Shown: in pieces, positions 18,180-26,918 of the stretch
Numbering within the stretch: position 1 is the first letter of the stretch
Layout of the letters: every line of letters starts with the position of its first letter
Assembly: GCF_002278135.3 (NCBI RefSeq)
Contig: NZ_CP029425.2
Location: forward strand, 7,974,001-8,038,000
Source of the DNA: Bradyrhizobium ottawaense
GTDB taxonomy: Bacteria; Pseudomonadota; Alphaproteobacteria; Rhizobiales; Xanthobacteraceae
Length of the DNA: 64,000 nucleotides
Direction: 5' to 3'
Program-made: the position numbers and the translations under genes
The notes under the pieces: model-generated
Databases searched by the model: none
Seen by the model: the letters and a program-made list of their open reading frames with translations, nothing else
Told to the model about the DNA's origin: nothing

Positions 18180-18797
18180 CCGGGCACCGTAAAAAGGGTT
18201 AAAATTTAAGTAAGTATCGACCGCCTAAGCTTGCATAGCATTAGCAAGTCCTTAGCGATACCATCTATTGCTTGTGTGATTTCGCATCACTTGGCCCCAA
18301 GAGGCCCCACGGCTTGGCGCCGCTACAGAGAAGCGAAAGTAATCTCTCAAATATTCGGAAGTCGAGTTCGGCCTGTTTCCACGCATTTCCAGTCATCCAA
18401 AGTAATCTGACATAGTAACGAAACAGATACTTGCGTCATCTTTCCTTCGCGAGGTTCCGCGGCATCCTGCGGCAAATACGGAGTTAAATCTGTGACCTAA
18501 CTAACAGAACCCCATGAAATAGGGGGGCGTTAGCCATAGGACCCAGATTCGGCACCCCCACAACCTGTGTCTGCAATTGGCTCCATTTCGCGGCAGCCGG
18601 ACACTCCTAGCCGGCGAATCGTAAAGTTTTACGCAATTTGGGCAGGTCCATTTCAGGCTGTTCCCCGGTTTTGGAACCCCAGCCGGGCGCGTTAAGCAGA
18701 ACAAAACGGCCCGTCTCGCACTATCTCCGCGAAAGCAACAAAGCCCGGCACGTTCAGGTCGAGGGGGATCTGACGAAGCTCGGGAAGGGGATGTCAG
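18180..18797. promoter_or_regulatory. Long A/T-richer divergent control region between adhesin and protease genes
   Basis: 618 bases without a convincing gene, clearly richer in A and T than the flanks. The word AAAGTAATCT occurs at 18336-18345 and 18399-18408, 63 bases apart, which is six helical turns. An A/T-rich block (GGGTTAAAATTTAAGTAAG) lies just upstream of the adhesin start. The region probably holds both divergent promoters and regulator sites; I cannot name a regulator. Confidence 0.4.
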
Positions 18798-19529
18798 ATG
18801 GAGACCGCTGCTCGCTCGCGCGCCTGGCGCGCAATCCTTGTCCTGTGCGGATTGGTCCTGCTCGGATCAGCCGCCGAGCTTCGCGCCGGCACGCTGCTGT
18901 CGCCGGGCGCAGGCCTGCTCGTGCGCAAATCCGCCGAGCCGTTCGGCGTGTTCGCCTTCGCCATCTCCGCCGGCAGCCTGCAACAGAAATGGCTCGCGCT
19001 GAAAGACAAGCTCGACGGCGACATGGTGCAGCTCGCGTTATGCGACGGTGACCGGGACAATTGCGCTTCGCCGGCGGCCCTGAAGCTGCTCGCCATCGTC
19101 GACCAGGCCCGAGCCCGCGACGGCCGCGCGCGGCTCGGCGAGACCAACCGCGCCATCAACCTTGCCATCCGGGCCGCCAATGACGGCATCGACGACGTCT
19201 GGGGCTCGCCGCTAGCGACCTTCGCGCGCGGCGCCGGCGACTGCGAGGACTATGCCATCGCCAAGCTGGCCGCGCTGCGGTTGGCGGGCGTGGCGCCTGA
19301 GGACCTCCGCATCCTCGTGGTGCGCGACGTCAGGGCCGGCGAAGAGCACGCGGTTGTCGCCGCGCGCCTCGACGGCCGCTGGCTGATGCTCGACAACCGC
19401 CGCATGGCGATGGTCGAGGACGACGCTGCGCGGAGCTACCAGCCGCTGTTCGCGCTCCATCAGTCGGCCGTGATGAAATATGTCGACGAACCGATGCAGG
19501 TTTCGATGGTCGCCGCCGAGGCGCGCTGA
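18798..19529 (+). CDS. LapG-like periplasmic transglutaminase-type cysteine protease (BTLCP)
   Basis: 243 residues. Signal peptide at the N-terminus (AWRAILVLCGLVLLGSAAELRA, cleavage near residue 30). The BTLCP family (PF06035) triad is readable: Cys149 in GAGDCEDYA, His184 in GEEHAVV and Asp199 in WLMLDNR, in the family order and spacing. The best-known member, LapG, cuts a giant adhesin near its N-terminus after two alanines and frees it from the outer membrane under control of the c-di-GMP receptor LapD. Here the gene is divergent from a giant adhesin with a di-alanine stretch near residue 110, so cleavage of that adhesin is the natural hypothesis. No lapD is seen in the window. Confidence 0.85.
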   Translation: METAARSRAWRAILVLCGLVLLGSAAELRAGTLLSPGAGLLVRKSAEPFGVFAFAISAGSLQQKWLALKDKLDGDMVQLALCDGDRDNCASPAALKLLAIVDQARARDGRARLGETNRAINLAIRAANDGIDDVWGSPLATFARGAGDCEDYAIAKLAALRLAGVAPEDLRILVVRDVRAGEEHAVVAARLDGRWLMLDNRRMAMVEDDAARSYQPLFALHQSAVMKYVDEPMQVSMVAAEAR

Positions 19530-19596
19530 TGGAGCGCAGCGCAATCCGGGGCCGCTGTCGCTTGTCGTACGAGTCCCGGATTACGCTTCTCTCCAT
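19529..19596. repeat. Imperfect palindromic repeat overlapping the protease stop region
   Basis: Left arm ATGGAGCGCAGCGCAATCCGGG and right arm CCCGGATTACGCTTCTCTCCAT are near-exact inverses around a loop of about 20 bases. It starts at the last base of the protease stop codon and so forms a hairpin at the very 3' end of that gene. Confidence 0.75.
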
Positions 19597-19685
19597 CCAG
19601 GCTACGAACCTCCGTTCACCAAAAACTCATTCCACCACGCGATCCGGGCGGCTAGCATGGCCACGGCTTTGCGGGGGCGACGGGA

Positions 19686-20798
19686 ATGCGGTTCATCGTG
19701 CTGACTGTGATTGCGCTGCTGGCGCTCGCCTTACCCGCGTCAGCGCAGTCCGACCGCTCCATCGCCGATCGGCTGCCGCTGTTCGCCAGGAACAACTGCC
19801 AGCAGATTCGCGACCCCGGCAATCAATTGTTCTGCGGTGATGCCACGCTTGCCGCCGCCGCCGAGAAGCTGAACACCGCGATCGAGGCGCGGCTCGCCCG
19901 CCTGCCCGATCGCCTTCCCGCGATCGAGGAGAATGCGATCTGGATCCGCCAGCGCAATCTCGGCTGCGGCATCGTCGGCCAGACCGCGATCCGCACTGAC
20001 GATTTCGAGCGGGTGAAGGCGTGCCTGCTCAAGGTGACCGAGGAGCGCGCCGCGATCCTGCGCGATCCGGATTTCGACTGCCTCGCAGCCAACACCGCGG
20101 CGGGCGCGGTGATTTGTGCGGACCCGTCGCTGGCCCTTGCCGAAACGGAGCTCAATGGCCAGGTGCTCGGCCTGATCGGCAAGCTGGACCCGACCGCAGC
20201 GCGCTTTGCCTTCGCCGAATATGGCAGGTGGACACGAGAGCGCGATCGCAAATGCAATCTGGTCGGCAAGGAGAACGTGCCGCTCCAGGAGCTCGAATCC
20301 GCAGAGGATTGCCTCGCCGATCATTTGAAGCACAAAGCCGACGACATTCGCGCGGCGAAGGGCGATCCCAAGAAGGTGTTCGGCCGGCAGATCGCGGCCC
20401 GCATCCCCGACACCGACGCGGTCGACTTCTGCGCGGCGCGGATCCACGCGGCCAATTCGTGCGGCAGCTTCCTCCGCATCAACCGCGTCTACGCGCTCGA
20501 CAGCCAGGTGACCGAGCAGGAGGCGCAGGTCACCGGCGAAATCGAGATGGCGGTGCTGGCGCCCTTCACCATGTGCAGCAAGGTCGCATCCAGCTGCACC
20601 GGCACCTGCTGGGACGCCAGGACGGGTCTTCCGCAGCCCAGCGCCGCCAACAAGGAGCGTTCGGCAGAAGCCTTCAACGTGACGCGTCGCGTGAGGATCC
20701 AGCGCACTTTTGCGTTCGTCAAAGCCGCCGACGGCTGGCGCTGCAGGGAAGACGAACTGGCCCCGGTGAATTCGGGGACGGCGAGCGGGGGATCGTAG
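19686..20798 (+). CDS. Secreted protein with two LprI-like (DUF1311) segments
   Basis: 370 residues with a signal peptide (MRFIVLTVIALLALALPASAQ). Two similar segments follow: one from CGDATLAAAAEKLN to WIRQRNLGCG, and one from CADPSLALAETELN to WTRERDRKCN, each with paired cysteines. This is the pattern of the lysozyme-inhibitor LprI family (PF07007). The C-terminal 130 residues, with several more cysteines (CSKVASSCTGTCW), are not recognised. It lies 156 bases downstream of the BTLCP protease on the same strand and may be co-transcribed. A periplasmic or surface role is likely; inhibition of lysozyme is only a family-based possibility. Confidence 0.7.
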   Translation: MRFIVLTVIALLALALPASAQSDRSIADRLPLFARNNCQQIRDPGNQLFCGDATLAAAAEKLNTAIEARLARLPDRLPAIEENAIWIRQRNLGCGIVGQTAIRTDDFERVKACLLKVTEERAAILRDPDFDCLAANTAAGAVICADPSLALAETELNGQVLGLIGKLDPTAARFAFAEYGRWTRERDRKCNLVGKENVPLQELESAEDCLADHLKHKADDIRAAKGDPKKVFGRQIAARIPDTDAVDFCAARIHAANSCGSFLRINRVYALDSQVTEQEAQVTGEIEMAVLAPFTMCSKVASSCTGTCWDARTGLPQPSAANKERSAEAFNVTRRVRIQRTFAFVKAADGWRCREDELAPVNSGTASGGS

Positions 20799-20807
20799 GT
20801 GCTTCTT

Positions 20808-20950
20808 CCTTCTCCCCTTGTGGGAGAAGGTGGCGCGCGCGAGCGCGACGGATGAGGGGTTCTTTCCACTCGCTAGACTATTCGTGAGGATAGAGACCCC
20901 TCACCCGGCTCGACGCGGCGAGCCACCCTCTCCCACAAGGGGAGAGGGTG
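20808..20950. repeat. Large palindromic repeat, family B
   Basis: Second copy of the element at 6511-6670: left arm CCTTCTCCCCTTGTGGGAGA, right arm CACAAGGGGAGAGGGTG, with inner GATGAGGGG and CCCCTCACCC. It lies between the convergent LprI-like gene and the binding-protein gene at 20979, where it could serve as a two-way 3' hairpin. Confidence 0.87.
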
Positions 20951-20978
20951 CACTGAACTCGCCGCGAGAGAGTCCGCA

Positions 20979-22178
20979 TCAAAACATCAGATTGTCCTTC
21001 ACCAGGACCCAACGGCCGTTCTTCACCTGCTGCACCTGGGTGACCGTGGTGGCGAGATGGTTGGTCTTCGAGAACACGGTCGGCGGCGAATTGAAGATAT
21101 CCTGGAACTTGTCGCCGGACTCCAGCGCGTCGAGCATCTTCTGGCCAGTGAGATCCTTGCCAGCCTTGTTGGCATAATGCGCAAACGTCATCACCGCATT
21201 GTAGCCGATGATCGCCTGAGTGTTGGCGTCGGCGTTGAACATCTTCTTGTAATTGACGAGCCAGTCCTTCACCTTTCCCTTCGCGGTGTCCTCGTAGGGA
21301 ATTTCGAAGTTCGAAGCGGCATACAAGCCTTCCACCACTTCCTTGCCGAGCGCCGGCACTTCGAGCACGTTGACGGGCGTGGCACCGAGGAAGGTGACCT
21401 CCCAGCCGAGCTTCCTGGCCTCGGTCATGGTGCCGATAGGCTCACGAAGGACCGCGCCGAGCACGACGAGGTCGCAGCCGTCGGACTTCATCTTGGCGAC
21501 CTGCGCCGAGAAGTCGGAGGCGCCGCGCTTGTAGCTCGTGATCGAGGCCGGCTGCACCTTCATGGCGGCGAGCTGCTGGTTAAAACCATCGAGCACATTT
21601 TTTCCGTACTCGTCATCCTGATGCATGATGCACGGCTTCTTGAAATTCTTTGCCTCAATCATGTATTTGAGCGCTGCGCGCGTGCTCTCGACATAGGGCA
21701 GGAGGTTGTTGAACTTCAGCCGCTCCTGCGGCTTGGCCGCATCGAACTTGAAGGTGAACTCGGCCGCCGTCAGCGGGAAGAGCTGAAGCACGCCGGCGTC
21801 GAGCAGGATATCCTGCGCAGCGAGCACGGTCGGCGATCCCATTGGTCCCACCATCGCGAAAATCTTGTCGCGCTCGATCAGCTTTTGCGAAGCCAGCACG
21901 GCTTTCTTCGGATCGTAGCCGCTATCCTCGACGACAAGCTTGATCTTGCGACCCTGGACACCGCCCGCCCCGTTGATCTCCTCGACCGCCATCTTCATGC
22001 CGTTGGAGACCGGCACGCCCCAGCCCTTGATCGGCCCCGACAGGTCCTGATGCGTGCCGATGACGATCTCGGATGCCGAGATGCCCTCATTGGTGACCTT
22101 GGTTTGAGCGGTGGCCGGCAGACAGGTCAGCGCAAGGGCGCTCACCGCGAGGCCCAGCGCCTTCAGCGATTTCGACAT
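20979..22178 (-). CDS. Branched-chain amino acid-type ABC substrate-binding protein
   Basis: 399 residues. Signal peptide (MSKSLKALGLAVSALALTCLPATA) then a periplasmic type I binding protein (Peripla_BP_6, LivJ-like), with SEIVIGTHQDLSGPIKGWGV, NGMKMAVEEINGAGGVQGRK and KLIERDKIFAMVGPMGSP near residues 35-115. A strong ribosome-binding site (AAGGAGGAG) precedes the ATG. It is the last gene of the Liv-type operon, after the acyl-CoA ligase. The ligand may be an aliphatic or aromatic acid, not necessarily an amino acid, because a CoA ligase is encoded between it and the transporter. Confidence 0.92.
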   Translation of the reverse strand: MSKSLKALGLAVSALALTCLPATAQTKVTNEGISASEIVIGTHQDLSGPIKGWGVPVSNGMKMAVEEINGAGGVQGRKIKLVVEDSGYDPKKAVLASQKLIERDKIFAMVGPMGSPTVLAAQDILLDAGVLQLFPLTAAEFTFKFDAAKPQERLKFNNLLPYVESTRAALKYMIEAKNFKKPCIMHQDDEYGKNVLDGFNQQLAAMKVQPASITSYKRGASDFSAQVAKMKSDGCDLVVLGAVLREPIGTMTEARKLGWEVTFLGATPVNVLEVPALGKEVVEGLYAASNFEIPYEDTAKGKVKDWLVNYKKMFNADANTQAIIGYNAVMTFAHYANKAGKDLTGQKMLDALESGDKFQDIFNSPPTVFSKTNHLATTVTQVQQVKNGRWVLVKDNLMF

Positions 22179-22260
22179 TGCAGTCTCCTCCTTCAGTGGC
22201 CCGTGTTGAGCGAAGGATCGGGCCTCTCAAGCCTTCGCCGTTTTCTCAAATCCATCTCTC

Positions 22261-22289
22261 TTGAGCATGATCCTCCGGATCATGCTCAA
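22261..22289. repeat. Perfect palindrome of the GAGCATGATCC family (D), overlapping a stop codon
   Basis: A 13-base stem TTGAGCATGATCC with a three-base loop and its exact inverse. The stop codon of the acyl-CoA ligase (22286-22288) lies inside the right arm. It is the short form of the elements at 33251-33300 and 48670-48766. There is no T-run, so it is not a classical terminator. Confidence 0.85.
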
Positions 22290-24124
22290 GCAACCGCGCG
22301 CTCGCGATACATCGCCTCGATCTCGGCGGCGTAGCGCTTGTTCACGAAGCCGCGCTTCAGCTTCATGGTCGGCGTCAGCTCCTCGTCCTCCGGGGTGAGC
22401 TGGCGCTCGATCAGGTAGAACTTCTTGATGGTCTCGACGCGGGCAAAATTGCCGTTGACCTGCTCGATCTCGCGCCCGATCAGATCCTGGATCTCCGTCG
22501 CCCGGCACAGGCTCGCATAATTGGTGAAGGGAATGTCGTGGTCCTGGGCGAACTTCTCGACGTTCTCCTGGTCGATCATCACGAGGCAGGTCAGATACGG
22601 CCGCTTGTCGCCGATCACGACGGCATCGGAGATGTAGGGCGAGAATTTGAGCTGGTTCTCGATCTCGGACGGCGTGACGTTCTTGCCGCCGGAGGTGATG
22701 ATGATGTCCTTCATGCGGTCGGTGATCCGGACGAAGCCTTCATTGTCAATGGTGCCGACGTCGCCGGTGTGCAGCCAGCCGCGCTGATCGATGGTCTCCG
22801 CGGTCTTCTCCGGCTGGTTGAGGTAACCCATGAACAGGAAGTCGCCCTTGATCAGGATCTCGCCCTCGGGCGACAGCGTGACCTCGCCCCAGGGCACGGC
22901 GGTGCCGACCGAACCGAGCTTGATCCGCTCCGCCGGCATCATGGTGGCGACGCCGCAATTCTCGGTCTGGCCGTAGAGCTCGTGCATGTCGATGCCGAGC
23001 GCGAGATACCAGCGGATCAGCTCCGGCGCGATCGGCGCTGCGCCGGTGAAGGCGACGCGGCAGCGATCGAGCCCGATCATGCGGCGGATGTTGCGGAATG
23101 CGAGCCGGTAGGCGATCCGGCTTGCGAGGCGCAACGACAGCGGCGGCGCCTTGCCCTCGATCCGGTAGTCGACCATGCGGTAGCCGATGCCGATGGCGCG
23201 GCGATAGACCCATTGCTGGAGCGGGGTCGCATCCTTCAGCGCGATGGTGATGGCGGAGTAGAATTTTTCCCAGATGCGGGGGACCGCGAGGAAGACGGTC
23301 GGCTGCACCTCGCGCAGATTGTCCGGCACGGTTTCCGGGCTCTCGGCGAAATTCATCACCGAGCCGAGTGCGACCGAGATGTAGTAGCCGCCGATGCGCT
23401 CGGCAACGTGGCACAGCGGCAGGAAGATCAGGCGATCCTCGTCCTCCTGCGCCGGGATGAAGTCGTTGGCGTGACGCATCTGGTGCGTGACGCTGCGGTT
23501 GGCGTGCATCGCGCCCTTGGGGGGACCGGTGGTGCCGGACGTATAGACCAGGATCGCGAGATCGCCGGCGCTGCGGCTGTCGATCATCTCCTGCCACAGC
23601 GCCTCGCGGCCGACCATGTGATTGCGGCCGAGCGCGCGAAACTCGTCGAGCGACATCACCATGTCGTCGGAGAAGCCGCTGAGGCCCTCCATGTCGAACA
23701 CGATGATCCTCTGCAGGCTCGCGCAGCGCGCGCGGCAGGCGAGGATCTTGTCGAGCTGCTCCTCGTCCTCGGCGAAGATCACTTTCGTCCGGGAATCGTT
23801 GACCAGATATTCGACCTGGGACGACGCATCGGTCGGGTAGATGCCCGAAGCGACGCCGCCGGCGCACAGGATGCCCATGTCGGCATGGACCCATTCCGGC
23901 ACGGCGTTGGCGATGATGGAGGCGACATCGCCGGGCATGAAGCCGGTCGCATGAAGCGCGTAGGCGATCTCTTTCGATATCGCCAGCCATTCGCGCCAGC
24001 TTGTCGGCTGCCAGATGCCGAATTTCTTCTCGCGGATGGCCGGCCGATCGCCCCGCGTCTCCGCAGCGCGCAAGAAGCTCTTCGCGATCGTATCAGCGAC
24101 CGTCAGCACCGCCGGTCGGGCCAT
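22286..24124 (-). CDS. Long-chain acyl-CoA synthetase-like AMP-binding ligase
   Basis: 612 residues, ANL superfamily. The P-loop YTSGTTGPPKGAM (near residue 190), the ELYGQTENCGVATM motif, the GWLHTGDVGTI motif and the RMKDIIITSGGKNVTPSEIE hinge are intact; the C-terminal lysine region is in the ELTPTMKLKRGFV segment. The length and the architecture resemble eukaryote-like long-chain ligases (FadD15 type). A strong ribosome-binding site (AAGGAGGAG) lies before the ATG at 24124. It lies between livF (91 bases upstream) and the binding protein, so it probably activates the imported acid to its CoA ester. Confidence 0.9.
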   Translation of the reverse strand: MARPAVLTVADTIAKSFLRAAETRGDRPAIREKKFGIWQPTSWREWLAISKEIAYALHATGFMPGDVASIIANAVPEWVHADMGILCAGGVASGIYPTDASSQVEYLVNDSRTKVIFAEDEEQLDKILACRARCASLQRIIVFDMEGLSGFSDDMVMSLDEFRALGRNHMVGREALWQEMIDSRSAGDLAILVYTSGTTGPPKGAMHANRSVTHQMRHANDFIPAQEDEDRLIFLPLCHVAERIGGYYISVALGSVMNFAESPETVPDNLREVQPTVFLAVPRIWEKFYSAITIALKDATPLQQWVYRRAIGIGYRMVDYRIEGKAPPLSLRLASRIAYRLAFRNIRRMIGLDRCRVAFTGAAPIAPELIRWYLALGIDMHELYGQTENCGVATMMPAERIKLGSVGTAVPWGEVTLSPEGEILIKGDFLFMGYLNQPEKTAETIDQRGWLHTGDVGTIDNEGFVRITDRMKDIIITSGGKNVTPSEIENQLKFSPYISDAVVIGDKRPYLTCLVMIDQENVEKFAQDHDIPFTNYASLCRATEIQDLIGREIEQVNGNFARVETIKKFYLIERQLTPEDEELTPTMKLKRGFVNKRYAAEIEAMYRERAVA

Positions 24125-24215
24125 GCACGTCTCCTCCTTGTCGCCTGCCTCCGCTGCCTGCCTTGCCGGCGGTCTCTATTGCGGATGGCGAGCTCATCTT
24201 ACTGCCAGCTCTTCC

Positions 24216-25004
24216 TCACCGCCACGTCTTCTTCTTTTTCCAGCGGCGCTCGCCTCGCGCGCCCGCTTCCTTGGCGCCAAGGTAGAACTCCTGGATGTCC
24301 TGGGAATGCATCAAGCGGTCGCAGGTGTCGTTCATGACGATACGGCCGATCTCCAGCACGTAGCCGTAATGCGCCGTCTCCAGCGCCACCTTGGCGTTCT
24401 GCTCGACCAGCAGGATCGACATGCCCTGCTCCTCGTTGACGCGGCGGATGATGGTGAAGATCTCCTTCACCAGCAGCGGCGACAGGCCGAGCGAGGGTTC
24501 GTCGAGCAGCAGCAGCGTCGGCCGGTTCATCAGGGCGCGTCCGATCGCGAGCATCTGCTGCTCGCCGCCGGAGAGCTGGCCGGCCGGCTGGTTGATGCGC
24601 TCCTTCAGCCGCGGAAAGTAACCATAGACGCGGTCGAGATCCTCCGCGACGCCATCACGGTCCTTGCGCGGATAGGCCCCCATCATCAGGTTCTCGCGCA
24701 CCGACAGGAACGGGAACACTTCGCGTCCCTCCGGCACGTGGCTGAGGCCCAGCCGCACGATCCGGTCGGCCTCCATGCGCTGGATCGGCCTGCCCAGGAA
24801 TTCGATCGAGCCCTTCTGCGGATCGAGAATGCCCGAGATGGTCTTCAGCACCGTGGTCTTGCCGGCGCCATTGGCCCCCAGCAGTGTGACGATGCGGCCG
24901 CGCGGCACCTCCAGCGAGATGCCGCGGATCGCCATGATCGGCCCGTAATAGCTCTCGATGTTGGAGAGTTTCAGGATGATCTCGGGCGTGACAGCGGCGT
25001 CCAT
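24216..25004 (-). CDS. livF: Branched-chain-type ABC transporter ATPase LivF-like
   Basis: 262 residues. Walker A LLGANGAGKTTVLKTISG (near 44), the LivF signature QLSGGEQQMLAIGRALM and Walker B TLLLLDEPSLGLSP are clear; the HVPEGREVFPFLSVRENL segment is characteristic of LivF. The C-terminus carries an extra basic tail, GARGERRWKKKKTWR, not usual in LivF; its role is unknown. The gene starts three bases after the livG stop. Confidence 0.9.
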   Translation of the reverse strand: MDAAVTPEIILKLSNIESYYGPIMAIRGISLEVPRGRIVTLLGANGAGKTTVLKTISGILDPQKGSIEFLGRPIQRMEADRIVRLGLSHVPEGREVFPFLSVRENLMMGAYPRKDRDGVAEDLDRVYGYFPRLKERINQPAGQLSGGEQQMLAIGRALMNRPTLLLLDEPSLGLSPLLVKEIFTIIRRVNEEQGMSILLVEQNAKVALETAHYGYVLEIGRIVMNDTCDRLMHSQDIQEFYLGAKEAGARGERRWKKKKTWR

Positions 25005-25007
25005 GCG

Positions 25008-25766
25008 TCAAGCTCCCAGATACGCGGCGACGACGTCGGGGTGCTGCTGCACTTCGGCGGGCGAGCCCATCGCCAGCACCCTTCCATAATTCAGCGCGAT
25101 GACGCGATCGGAGACGCGGTTGACCAGCGACATGTCGTGCTCGACCATCAGCACGGTGACGCCGAGCTCGCTCTTCATGTCGCGGATCCAGAACGACATG
25201 TCGTCGGTCTCCTCGACATTGAGGCCGGACGACGGCTCATCGAGCAGGATCAGCTTCGGCTCCGAGCACAGCGCGCGCGCCAGCTCGATCACCTTGCGCA
25301 CGCCATAGGGCAGGCCGGAGATCAGCTTATCGCGATAGGGTTCGAGATCGAGGAACTCGATGACCTGCTCGACCCTGCGGCGGTGCACCTTCTCGTTGGC
25401 CCGCACGCTCGGCAGGAACAAGAGCTCCTGCCAGAGCTGCGTGGTCGAGTGCCGGTGACGGCCGACCAGGAGGTTGGAGAGCACGGTCGCATTCTCGAAC
25501 AGCTCGATGTTCTGGAAGGTGCGGGCGATGCCGAGCTTGGCGATGTCGTAAGGCGGCTCTTCGGTGATATCCTGATCCTCGAAGAAGATGCGGCCCGAGG
25601 TCGGCCGGTAGATCCGCGAGATCAGGTTGAAGATCGAGCTCTTGCCGGCGCCGTTGGGACCGATAATCGAGAGGATCTCGCCCTTCTCGACCGCGAACGA
25701 GACCGCGTCGACCGCTTTCAGCCCTCCGAAATGCAGCGACAGATTCTCGGCGCGGAAATAGCTCAT
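25008..25766 (-). CDS. livG: Branched-chain-type ABC transporter ATPase LivG-like
   Basis: 252 residues. Walker A IIGPNGAGKSSIFNLIS (near 36), the LivG-type GIARTFQNIELFENATVLSNL segment, a signature region in degenerate form (LPYGVRKVIELARAL in place of LSGGQQR) and Walker B KLILLDEPSSGLN. The altered signature is seen in some LivG subgroups. Its ATG overlaps the livM stop by four bases, indicating coupled translation. Confidence 0.9.
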   Translation of the reverse strand: MSYFRAENLSLHFGGLKAVDAVSFAVEKGEILSIIGPNGAGKSSIFNLISRIYRPTSGRIFFEDQDITEEPPYDIAKLGIARTFQNIELFENATVLSNLLVGRHRHSTTQLWQELLFLPSVRANEKVHRRRVEQVIEFLDLEPYRDKLISGLPYGVRKVIELARALCSEPKLILLDEPSSGLNVEETDDMSFWIRDMKSELGVTVLMVEHDMSLVNRVSDRVIALNYGRVLAMGSPAEVQQHPDVVAAYLGA

Positions 25767-26914
25767 CGGTTCCGTTCCGACTTCACGTAGATCTTCTGCC
25801 GCTTGAAGGTGGCGCGCTTGTAGAGCGGGAATAGCTGGAAGAAGAGTTTTATCTTCAGCCAGCGGCCATAGAGACCCAGCGGCTCGAACAGCACGAACAG
25901 CACGATGATGATGCCGTAGATCGCGCCTTTGAGGCCGTTGAGCGAGGCGAAGGCCGCGACCTTCGACTGAATGTTGCCGGCGGTGGCCGGGCCGGCGCCG
26001 AACGTCGCCGCGATCCCGGCGATCATGCCGGGCATGTCGTCCTTGAGATAGGTCAGGAACGGATCGATCATCACGATGAAGATCGCCCCCAGCACCGCGC
26101 CGTGCAGGCTGAAGGTGCCGCCGATCAGGATCACGATGATGAACTCGATCGAGAGCTGGAGCGTGAACATCTCCGGCGAGATGAAGGAGAGCTTGTGGGC
26201 GAACAGCACGCCGGCAAAGCCGGTGATCGCCGCCGAGATCGCAAATGACTTCACCTTGTAGAGCGCGACATTGACGCCCATGCTGCGCGCCGCCGTCTCG
26301 CTGTCGCGGATCGCGACGAAGGCACGTCCCGTCGGCGAGCGCAGCAGATTGAGCGTGCCGACGATGGTCAGCACCAGCACTGAGAGGCAGAGGAAATAGA
26401 AGGTGGGGCTATCGCGCGGGACGGTGACGCCGAGCAGCGACAGCGTCTTCACCCGCATGCCCTCGTTGCCGTGGGTGACGCTTTCCCAGCGCGCCAGGAT
26501 CTCCTCGACGATCAGGGCAAAGGAGATGGTAGCGATGACGAGGTAGATGCCGGTCAGGCGCAGGGCGGGAAAGCCGACCATCGCGCCGATGATGCCGGTC
26601 AAACCTCCGGCGGCGAGGAAGTAGATCGGGAACGGCACGTTGTACTTCTGCAAGTATGCCGCCGTGTAGGCCCCAATGGCGAGGAATGCGGCGTGGCCGA
26701 GCGAGGCCTGGCCGGTAAAGCCGGTGAGGATCAGCAGCGCGACGCCGACGATCGCATAGATGCAGACGAAGACGAGCTGGCTCATCAGATAGCTGGAGAG
26801 CACATAGGGCGCGATCAACAGCAGCGCGAGCAGGATGCCGTAGGAGACCAGATAGCCCGAATGCGGGAACAGCTTGATGTCGTCCTCATAGTCGGTCTTG
26901 AACAGGAAGCGCAT
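25763..26914 (-). CDS. livM: Branched-chain-type ABC transporter permease LivM-like
   Basis: 383 residues, about ten membrane segments. The segment LTGFTGQASLGHAAFLAIGAYTAA is the LivM hallmark, and the cytoplasmic loop FVAIRDSETAARSMGVNV, which docks the ATPase, is present. A C-terminal tail (KRATFKRQKIYVKSERNR) is basic. The gene follows livH after four bases. Confidence 0.92.
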   Translation of the reverse strand: MRFLFKTDYEDDIKLFPHSGYLVSYGILLALLLIAPYVLSSYLMSQLVFVCIYAIVGVALLILTGFTGQASLGHAAFLAIGAYTAAYLQKYNVPFPIYFLAAGGLTGIIGAMVGFPALRLTGIYLVIATISFALIVEEILARWESVTHGNEGMRVKTLSLLGVTVPRDSPTFYFLCLSVLVLTIVGTLNLLRSPTGRAFVAIRDSETAARSMGVNVALYKVKSFAISAAITGFAGVLFAHKLSFISPEMFTLQLSIEFIIVILIGGTFSLHGAVLGAIFIVMIDPFLTYLKDDMPGMIAGIAATFGAGPATAGNIQSKVAAFASLNGLKGAIYGIIIVLFVLFEPLGLYGRWLKIKLFFQLFPLYKRATFKRQKIYVKSERNR

Positions 26915-26918
26915 GCGT

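Noticed and set aside
18501..18704. 67-codon minus-strand frame in the adhesin control region
   Set aside because: No ribosome-binding site, no hydrophobic or domain pattern, and the region is otherwise noncoding in character.
22538..24337. 600-codon plus-strand frame opposite the acyl-CoA ligase
   Set aside because: It mirrors the codon bias of the opposite gene and has no recognisable motif or ribosome-binding site.
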